From assembly GCA_037952775.1 (NCBI GenBank), contig JBANAY010000003.1, forward strand, positions 1,984,001 through 2,048,000: a stretch of DNA of 64,000 nucleotides. Direction: 5' to 3'. This document shows, piece by piece, positions 47,908-55,820 of the stretch (positions within the stretch are counted from its first letter, which is position 1; each line of letters begins with the position of its first letter). The stretch comes from Clonostachys chloroleuca. Taxonomy: Eukaryota; Ascomycota; Sordariomycetes; Hypocreales; Bionectriaceae. The notes under the pieces are model-generated. The model saw only the letters and a list, made by a program, of their open reading frames with translations, was not told the DNA's origin and searched no databases. Both the position numbers and the translations under genes were made by a program.

Positions 47908-48629
47908 CTGAGACACAAGCGTCTATGTTTGGTGGGAATATTTCAAAGTGAGCTGGTTATGCTCGGTTTGCTTGGGGGAATGAAAGGTGATGATTTTTGG
48001 GAGGACAATAAATATTTCGTGGTTGCATCGCCCACTGCAGGATTTGTTAGTAATCATCAAAAGGATTGGAGTCTACCAACCCTTGAGACCTTGCGGATAT
48101 ACATAGTGTATTTCATTACATTTGGGTAACGCATACTGCATGGACATCCAAGTTAAGTAAAGCCTTTATGACACTTTTTTTGTCCTCTGGAACGAGCCTA
48201 TGCTTGCTCTTCTGCTTATAACAATGTGTAAAGGTTCAGTGTGGAACTTATTAAAACTTAACGTCGTGTTTTGGACGAACTTAATGCTTTTCTTTTATTT
48301 GGGATTTTTGGAGACTTTGATTCAAGATCTCTCCCTCGCCTTCCCGATCTTAAATACATGTCAGTCCGTACCTCAACCGGTGTTCATCAGTGCAGATGAT
48401 CATGACCCTCAGCCTCAAAATTCTTCAGGCAGATAACGACCCTGCTACGCAAGCAGACACTAGTCGATGTCAAATGATGTGTCATCATAGATGCCGTGAA
48501 TATCATCTTCCCGCCATGGCGATTGTGATTCGTCTCTCGACGGCTGAAGCATGGAAGCCACGGCTGGAGTCCAGATCATTCTGTCCATGCAGATGTTTAG
48601 ATCCATGAAAAGTTGATGATATTGCTCTC
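47908..48629. other. Intergenic
   Basis: About 700 bases hold the promoter of the Zn(II)2Cys6 gene and the 3' flank of the F-box gene. No gene seen. Confidence 0.5.
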
Positions 48630-48854
48630 TCATGCGTCTGATTCCCTGCTCCCAATCAAAATCGTCTTGATGGGGCCATTGATAATCTGGATTGAATACA
48701 TCTCGTTCAACGCCAACTCCGGCATCGACTCCACAGGCCCTCGAAGACCTCGAAATGGGTTTCTCCCATGATTATATATGAATTCCTGGACCTCAGAATC
48801 GATCCAGTTCTTCATGCCAGGTGGAGCAAAGTTCGCTAATGGTAACGATGATGG
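48630..48854 (-). pseudogene. Possible out-of-frame C-terminal remnant of the F-box gene
   Basis: About 75 codons are open directly after and overlapping the 3' end of the F-box gene in another frame, with the F-box-tail-like WIDSEV and NPF segments. It is best explained as the original C-terminus displaced by a one- or two-base change. A separate gene is unlikely. Confidence 0.35.
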
Positions 48855-50193
48855 TCAGTCGCGATTGCTTTGCAACTTGCCGATCACTCCAATGCAGCTC
48901 GTGCTTGATCGAGTCAAGTAGTGTGGCATAATCACCATGCCCGTCAACGAAGTGAAGCTGGCCTAGCTCGATAGTTCGAATGTTCAGCGGAAGCGTACCT
49001 AGAAAGGTAACAAGATCATCCTGCTTGACTAAAAAGTCCATGAGGCGGAAATCTCGAAGCAGTGGCCATATATCCGCGGGAATGATTTGACCCAAAGCAG
49101 TCCAATTATCCTCAGAAAGCTCAACTGTGTGCATGTCAGCAGTGAGGCTGAAGTGCTGAATATTCACGGCCTGACCAAGGGCGTGTCGTAGGTGGCCCGA
49201 ACGAAATGCTGGCCAATGGATGCGATTTTGACTCTTTGTAGTTAGAACTAGATCCAGACGTCGGAACGTCGGTCTATTCAGCATTGCAACAAAGTCATGG
49301 TACTCTGGTGTTGCCTGGTTGAAGAAATGAGCTATCAGGCCATGCCGCAGCCCGTTGCTCTGTATAGATAGCTCCTCAATTTCCAGGCTGTTTCCGACCA
49401 AAGAAAGTACATTGAGGATTCCAATGTATCCACGGGAGTATTCTGGATACTCCCTCTTAATTCTGGACCAGGCCACTTCGTTGTATGGCCGCATCGTATG
49501 GCAACGATTTATTCGGTACCTGAAGCCTTGAGGTAGAAGTCGAGTAGTTGGCGTATCGTAAAATGGCTCAAAAAGCCAACCCTGAGTCGCATGGCAGATC
49601 GTGATCTTCTTCAGACGTGGGAAACGATGGATGTAATAGGCGAGTGCTCTCAGATCTTTTTTCGACTTGATATTCTTAGTCTGACCTCTGGCGAGCGTAT
49701 CGTATATCTCCATACATTTGCAGATTGATAGCGTATCACACCGAGGTTCAGAAAAGTTTGTCGAATAGTCATAGTCAAGCTCATACCGGTCTGGCTGTTT
49801 CATGTGATCTGGGAGCTGAAGCCCCGACTGGGAGAATCGTTTTTGTCGAAGACAAGTTTTGGCCGCTTCTAATTCACAACGACTCTGGAAATCCGCTATA
49901 CTTACCAATTCTGAACCAATTTCACCACGAGACTTTGGAAAAAGTTCAGGAAAATAAGTGTGATCCCACACTAACTCCACGACCTGATGCCTGAGGGCCT
50001 TATGTCGAGATACTTTGTGGAATACTCTGATGTCGGCTTTGTTTGGTGAGAGAAAGATGCGGGAGAACTTCAAGGGAAACCGTTCCAGCGCTTTGATGCA
50101 AACTAGACGAAGGTTCTTCACGTCGCGGCCAGGAAGAAAAGAAGCAATTTCCGTGTGTATCTCTGCAGGTAAATTGAGGAGCGCTGGAGGCAT
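48793..50193 (-). CDS. F-box protein
   Basis: This single open frame encodes 466 residues. Residues 5-45 form an F-box (LPAEIHTEIASFLPGRDVKN pattern) that would bind Skp1 and place the protein in an SCF ubiquitin ligase. The remainder is a long region with Leu-rich segments typical of fungal F-box proteins with unknown substrates. The C-terminus is odd: after about residue 445 another frame (48854 down to 48630) stays open and reads a segment with W-I-D-S-E-V and N-H-G-R-N-P-F. That is the kind of ending seen in many fungal F-box proteins of this size. No intron with normal borders links the frames, so a frameshift near 48800-48850 may have cut the C-terminus. Confidence 0.75.
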   Translation of the reverse strand: MPPALLNLPAEIHTEIASFLPGRDVKNLRLVCIKALERFPLKFSRIFLSPNKADIRVFHKVSRHKALRHQVVELVWDHTYFPELFPKSRGEIGSELVSIADFQSRCELEAAKTCLRQKRFSQSGLQLPDHMKQPDRYELDYDYSTNFSEPRCDTLSICKCMEIYDTLARGQTKNIKSKKDLRALAYYIHRFPRLKKITICHATQGWLFEPFYDTPTTRLLPQGFRYRINRCHTMRPYNEVAWSRIKREYPEYSRGYIGILNVLSLVGNSLEIEELSIQSNGLRHGLIAHFFNQATPEYHDFVAMLNRPTFRRLDLVLTTKSQNRIHWPAFRSGHLRHALGQAVNIQHFSLTADMHTVELSEDNWTALGQIIPADIWPLLRDFRLMDFLVKQDDLVTFLGTLPLNIRTIELGQLHFVDGHGDYATLLDSIKHELHWSDRQVAKQSRLTIIVTISELCSTWHEELDRF

Positions 50194-50294
50194 GATGGGT
50201 GACTGATGGCTGTTCGCGAGCGTTGACTTTTGCTATAAGCAGAACTCAAATCCTGAGATCCGATTGTAGGGATTGTAGATAGAAACTAAAGTGC

Positions 50295-50430
50295 TGAAGC
50301 GGAAGAGTTGGAAAAGAAGAAGAATCGATGAGAAGGGGAAGAGGTGAGAAGGGAAAAGGTGAGAAGGAGAAGAGTTGTATCGGAAGAGGAAGAAATGGGA
50401 AGGGAAGAGGTGTGAATGGTAGAAGAAAAA
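50295..50430. repeat. Polypurine/polypyrimidine tract upstream of the F-box gene
   Basis: On the plus strand the stretch is almost all G and A with imperfect repeats of GAGAAGGG and GAAGAGG. On the minus strand this is a CT-rich core promoter region 100-240 bases upstream of the F-box start. Confidence 0.75.
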
Positions 50431-51424
50431 AACGTGCTGAGAAGATTGTGAGAAGGCAGCATGAGCCAGCGGGCCACGCACAAACAAAGCGACATATGGC
50501 AGCCTTGACGTGTAAAGCTACATGGTGGAATGGGAAGATGAGGTTCTGTAAACATGCACCTATGCTATTTCTCGAATTCCATCCCTCGCTGCTAATGAAT
50601 TTCCTGACAGATTCTACTGGCTTCAACTGCAACGGGATAATTAGGCTCCTCAGCGTGCAGAAACCAAGCAGACTTAGCCAATGCTTCTTTAATCCTGACC
50701 CAAGAGCTAAGACGACGAGCTGAAATCGGCCTTCACATCTCTTGTAGATTGTCACGCGACTGGCATAAAGATATGGCACATCTAGACACTTCAGTGTTGA
50801 ATTTCAACACAATATCAAAACAAATAACCAATTGATATAAACAATATCAAGCTAAATATCGTAGAATATCCTATTTTTGTCATGTTGTTATGTTTAATAA
50901 CAACGAGGTCCCTGCCTTACGTGACAAGAGCCTTGGTGTGCCATGTTTTTTTTTCAGCCACTTGATTGTGTATATCGCACAATCTCAACTACATGCCAAG
51001 TCCAAGCGTGATTTGGAACGATAGGCTGGTCTTTGGCAGCTTCAGGATTCCAAGTGCAATTCTAGCCATTTCCCCGCTGGTAGTGGCCAACGGTTTGCAA
51101 ATAGCGCCGGACGTGTCGAGTGCTTCGGGCCAAGATCTGCGACACAGTGAGGCTTCAGGGCAGTCATTGCGCTAAACGCCGTAGCCTGGGGCTAGTTGAG
51201 ACGCACGGAGCAAACCACCCGCCGGGGCTGACGCTCGCACTAATTTTTGATGATCGGTCGAGTTCATGCCGTTGAGTTATCGAGGTTACATCCTGGCCGT
51301 GGTATTTAGTAACCTGCTGCTTGACGTTCCGTTGCTTCAGAGTTCAGATCTGACGTAAGAGAAGCTGGCTACATGAGAGAGCCCGGAGCAAAGCATCAGC
51401 CACGCAGTAACCATTAAGCCACAC

Positions 51425-51432
51425 TGACGTCA
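51425..51432. promoter_or_regulatory. Palindromic CRE-type bZIP site
   Basis: TGACGTCA lies 357 bases upstream of the histidine kinase start. This is the consensus of ATF/CREB bZIP factors, which act in fungal stress responses. Binding is untested. Confidence 0.45.
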
Positions 51433-51788
51433 CGCGCCAGTCTGAGAAGAGGAAGGCTGGTCAATAGCGGTCTGAGTGGTGGTACTTGGGCGCTGGATGG
51501 ATGCCCATGGCGTTCGATAGCTGGGAGGGGGAACGCAACCTCTGCCGACCTCTGCCACACGATCAAATTTCCACGCTCTCCTCTTGCCCCTCGAATTGAC
51601 AACTCCCGATATGGCCTGTGACTTTCTGCCCTGAGCCCCCAGAGGAGTGCACGGTGCCTCCAGAGTCCAGCTCAGCCGGTCGCTGCCCAATCCAGTTCCT
51701 AGACTGCTGCCTTGCCTGGCATTTTTCGACCCTCCAACCCACCACGCGCTAATTACCGTTGCGCTGCGGCTCCTCCCGTGCCGCCAGG

Positions 51789-53846
51789 ATGAGTGAGATT
51801 CTCGACCTTCTGCCGGTCCCTACGTTGGTGGTGCAGCCCCTCGGCGACTCCTATCGCATCCAGAGAGCCTCGGTCGGCCTGCTCCAGGCATGGGATCGCA
51901 CTCGCGAGGACCTGGTCGACAAAGATCTCTTTGTCGCGCTGTACCGGGGCTCAAAGACCGCACGCTTCGACCGCATTCCGCTGGCTTATGCCATCGAGAC
52001 CGCCGTCGCCACCAAGGCCCTTCGTCTCTGCCATGCTGCCTACGTGTCGGGAGATGACACATGGACAGCGCGTATCACTCCCGTCCACAAGGAGGAGGAC
52101 TTGTTGTGCCTGTTGTTGCAGTGGGAGAAGGCCGAGCTTCACGTTGCTGTCCCCGATGGCGGCATGAGTCAGAGCTGGCTGCCCATCGACGACGCTTTCC
52201 GTATCCTTATCCATGCCGTGAAAGACTATGCCATCTTTCTGCTAGACACGCGCGGGAATATCGTGACGTGGAACACGGGCGCAGAGCTTAACAAAGGTTA
52301 CAAGAAAGAGGAAATCATCGGTAAACACTTCTCAGTGTTCTACAGCGAGGAGGATCTGCAACGCGGGAAACCTGACGGGGCACTGGAAAGATGTCTGAGA
52401 GAAGGTCGGGTCGAAGATGAAGGGTGGCGCTACCGCAAGGATGGGAGCAGGTTTTGGGCCAACGTCGTCATCACGGCAATCTACAAGAACGACATCCATG
52501 TTGGATTCGGCAAAGTCACCCGGAATCTCAACGAGCGGAAAGAGAACGAGTTGCGACTGGTGGCGGCCTACGAGGAGAGCAGCAGATTGAAGAATGACTT
52601 CCTGGCCAACATTAGCCACGAGATCCGAACACCCATGCACGGCATGCTGTCCGCCTGCAGCCTTCTTCTAGACACCGAGCTGTCGGAGGAACAGCGAGAA
52701 ACAGCGAACCTCATTGACGAGTCGGGGCGCGTTCTTTTACAAGTTATTAACGACATTCTAGACTATTCCAAATTGGCGGCAGGTCGATTTTCCGTCCAGA
52801 GCGACGTGGTCGATATCGCCGGGATCATCATCTCGGTGACGCGGATGGTAAGGACCACATTGCAGCCGGGAGTGTCAATGCACCTAGACTTAGCACCAGG
52901 TCTGCCTAAAGCAATGGGCGATCCGATCAGGTATCGCCAAATCGCCGAGAACATTATTGGGAATGCTGGGAAGTTTACCGAGAAGGGATCTATCACCGTG
53001 CAGGTGTCAGTTTCGGCCGAAGACAAGACGACACACACGCTCTTGACTAAGGTCATTGATACTGGTCACGGAGTACCCGGGGATGCCGCCGCGAAGCTCT
53101 TTGAGCCATTCACACAACTCGATACGACGTATCAGAAGCGCCGACAAGGCACAGGATTGGGGCTGTCCATCAGCAAGTCCCTCTGCGAATTGCTCGGGGG
53201 TGACATCGGCTATGAACGCAACCCGGAAGGTGGAGGAAGTATCTTCTGGTTTTCCGTCAAACTTGGCAAGGTCAAGAAAACAACCAGCACAATGTCTGAG
53301 CGAGGAGCAGATGAGCCGTCGCGGTCGCCATCAAAGGGCCAAGGCACAGACGCCGGGGCACAGCTAAATCTTCTCAGAGGAATCGCGAGGACAAAGCGCA
53401 TATTGGCAGTGGAGGATAACATCATCAACCAAAAGGTCCTGGTGGGCATGCTGCATGGATTCGGGTTTGAGGATATCACAGTCGCCGGGGATGGGTCGCA
53501 AGCAGTGTCGATACTGGTCTCCGAGGGCCATGTGTTTGATTTGATCTTCATGGATATCAGCATGCCTGTCATGAACGGGTACGAGGCAACTGTACGGATC
53601 AGGAGCTCTGGTTCCCGCGTGCCCATCATCGCTATGACTGCCTACGCGCTGAAGGGCGACAGGGAGTTCTGTCTAGAGAAGGGAGTGGACGACTATATAG
53701 CTAAGCCGGTGAACAGGCAACTTCTGATGCAGAAGTTGTTGAGGTGGCTATGCCACCCAGACAATCCGGCGCATGTTAATGGCAACATCACTGAGGAAGC
53801 AGCAAATGACTGTCCAGCAATTTCTCAGGAGCTGGTCCAAGCATAG
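51789..53846 (+). CDS. PAS-domain hybrid histidine kinase
   Basis: This intronless gene encodes 685 residues. An N-terminal PAS-like part is followed by a clear PAS domain (about residues 135-255, with TWNTGAELNKGY). Next come the phospho-acceptor box with His277 in ISHEIRTPM, an HATPase domain with N box (Asn in NIIGNAGKFT), G1 (DTGHGVP), F box (FEPFTQ) and G2 (GTGLGLSI), and a receiver domain with the DN pair, phospho-acceptor Asp589 in FMDISMP and Lys in IAKPVN. No membrane segment is present, so it is a cytosolic sensor feeding the His-Asp phosphorelay and probably the Hog-type MAP kinase path. The layout (PAS-HisKA-HATPase-REC, about 700 residues) resembles the Fos-1/TcsA group. The ATG at 51789 is preferred over 51759. 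Confidence 0.9.
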   Translation: MSEILDLLPVPTLVVQPLGDSYRIQRASVGLLQAWDRTREDLVDKDLFVALYRGSKTARFDRIPLAYAIETAVATKALRLCHAAYVSGDDTWTARITPVHKEEDLLCLLLQWEKAELHVAVPDGGMSQSWLPIDDAFRILIHAVKDYAIFLLDTRGNIVTWNTGAELNKGYKKEEIIGKHFSVFYSEEDLQRGKPDGALERCLREGRVEDEGWRYRKDGSRFWANVVITAIYKNDIHVGFGKVTRNLNERKENELRLVAAYEESSRLKNDFLANISHEIRTPMHGMLSACSLLLDTELSEEQRETANLIDESGRVLLQVINDILDYSKLAAGRFSVQSDVVDIAGIIISVTRMVRTTLQPGVSMHLDLAPGLPKAMGDPIRYRQIAENIIGNAGKFTEKGSITVQVSVSAEDKTTHTLLTKVIDTGHGVPGDAAAKLFEPFTQLDTTYQKRRQGTGLGLSISKSLCELLGGDIGYERNPEGGGSIFWFSVKLGKVKKTTSTMSERGADEPSRSPSKGQGTDAGAQLNLLRGIARTKRILAVEDNIINQKVLVGMLHGFGFEDITVAGDGSQAVSILVSEGHVFDLIFMDISMPVMNGYEATVRIRSSGSRVPIIAMTAYALKGDREFCLEKGVDDYIAKPVNRQLLMQKLLRWLCHPDNPAHVNGNITEEAANDCPAISQELVQA

Positions 53847-54513
53847 CGACCAGAATGGAAACTTCACACCAGATGCGCGCGCTGGTATGTCACACCAATC
53901 TCCTTCTACGCTGCGACAGTCCCAGTGTCGCCGGGTACAAGTTCTCGGATAGCATAGCCTGTCTGTATGAATATCTACTTATGCCTAATGTATTCATAAT
54001 GCGATTACCGCTTCTTGCACTACGACAAGCCCCTTCATTTCAATGCCTCCAGAATCCAGAGCTACACCACAGCCACCTGTCAAACCTCCCGGATGGATAG
54101 AGTTTGGGAGTCTTGCCACACGGTGACTCAGGGTGTGCCCCTCGGAACTGGAGAGCTGTATCTGGACCCCTGTTCTGCCCCGAACCTTTTTGGCCTTTGT
54201 GGTTGGTCGAGCGTTAATTAATAAATCCAGGGTCCTTCCCCCGCCTACGGCCATGTTCCAAATTCCATGGGCTGGCCTAGCCATTTCGCCTCTGGTAGTC
54301 ACATTACGTGCGCATTTCAGGCATTGATCGGCGCTCACCGTTTTGCTTTTGCTTGTGCAATTGCCATATATAGATCCGAGTTGTGCTCTCGGACCGGCAG
54401 TGGTTTATTCCATCTTTTCATTCTCTCTTTTCAATCTTTGTCTTGACCGCGAAAAGCGGTGCCAGTCCTTCCTCATTTCCACACCGCGAACCGCAGATTC
54501 TATCACGGTAGGC
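53847..54513. other. Intergenic, histidine kinase to GATA-finger gene
   Basis: About 670 bases. A second copy of the dispersed 39 bp element is at 54259-54297, and a TATATA-like stretch is near 54366. No gene seen. Confidence 0.5.
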
Positions 54514-55346
54514 ATGGGAACGCAGCCAAACCCAGCCGTCGTGCCGCATTTCGGGTCTTCTCTTCCCTCTGCCCCTCCCTCTCTATCGATCCCGGTCTAC
54601 GACGAAACACCCGAGGCAACCCGCGAAAATGCGAGGCAAACTCTGAACCAGAAGGCGTTCAACGAACTTTTTGGACTGGTATGCTACTACCCTGGGAACT
54701 CCTCCAATCCAACCCAACCAACATCTAACAATGGTTTCAACTACAGATACGGAGAGGTGCCAAGGATCTACTACACTGTACGAGCGGCAGAGGGGACCGG
54801 ACCGTCGGCTCTGCCACAAGCCGAGACGCATTCACGCCCTTGACCGCCGAGCAAATCCTCGCCCTTCTCGACGAGAGCGAACTCGAAGCCATGACCGAGA
54901 TATCGAATACCATCGGGCACAACCTTGCCCGCATCATGTTTATGGCGGACGGCAGAGGCGACAAGGCCGAACACCGAAGCCGAAGCAGGCTAAGGCGGAG
55001 ACTGCATTACGCGGGGTCGTCGAAGCACAACAAGCTCACCGTCTTCAGCACCACGTCGCACCGAAGCCACTATTCCGTCGCACCGTCCCTGCCTCCCAAT
55101 CAATCCCCAGCGCCGAACCCGGACGAGGAAGACAACAACATGGACGAGGACGCCGAAGAGCCTTTGCCGCTGCGGCTGCAGGTGATGTGCCACGACTGCA
55201 GAGCTGAAACAACACCCAGATGGCGGAAGGGCCCGGACGGTCCAGGCACACTGTGCAATGTCTGCGGACTGCTTTATGCGAAGCGTATGCGCAGGCTGGT
55301 GTACACGGAACGCAGCTTCCGACGTCGGGGGCGACGCATCCGCTGA
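54514..55346 (+). CDS. Small GATA-type zinc finger protein
   Basis: Two exons (54514-54678 and 54747-55346, intron 68 bp) encode 254 residues. Near the C-terminus is one GATA finger, Cys203-x2-Cys206-x18-Cys225-x2-Cys228, with WRKGP and LCNVCGLLYAKR around it. The 18-residue loop places it with type IVb plant-like/White Collar 2-like fingers rather than AreA-type 17-residue loops. The last residues are strongly basic (RRRGRRIR). The N-terminal half has an acidic helix (LTAEQILALLDESELE) and a basic patch, and lacks a PAS domain. It should be a nuclear DNA-binding protein. Targets are unknown. An upstream start in the same frame at 54343 would add residues that look like leader. Confidence 0.75.
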
Positions 55347-55820
55347 TTGAAGCGTGCTTACACGTGGCACCGGGTTGTTTTCACTCGGTTATTGGGCATC
55401 CATCAACGGGGGTTATTTCTTGGTATATTGTTTCTTTATCTTGGCGGGCCAGGATGTTCATGTTCAACACGATGAAGCCACGAATTATGTTATTTTTGTT
55501 TTTATGTGGTCGGTTCTGGGCTGCGAAATTGGATACCCTCACTGGTACAGCTACTTTTGCTCAATTTACGATGTATCAAATTGCACAGCGCCTTCTTGCA
55601 ATAATATTAATTAATGTTATCCCATCGTCGGATGATCGAGATCTGGCCCCACGTATCGTGTATTGCCTTCAAACTTTATGCAGAGGCACTGTACGTACCC
55701 TCGCCACTGATGGGCGAATGACGTGCTTCATCACTCATCATGCCCCTTGACATTCCTCCAATTTTCATAAGTATTTTCACGAAAACTAAAGCTAATTCAG
55801 CAGTGACTACAGACAACAGA
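55347..55820. other. Intergenic between convergent genes
   Basis: The AT-rich 3' flanks of the GATA-finger gene (+) and the VIT-VWA gene (-) meet here. No gene is seen. Confidence 0.5.

Larger units (their letters stand above)
50194..51788. other. Intergenic with polypurine tract and histidine kinase promoter
   Basis: About 1.6 kb between divergent genes. The part next to 50194 is the F-box promoter with a purine-rich tract at about 50295-50430. The middle (50780-50960) is AT-rich. The part next to 51788 is GC-richer and belongs to the histidine kinase gene. A copy of a dispersed 39 bp element lies at 51041-51079. Confidence 0.5.
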
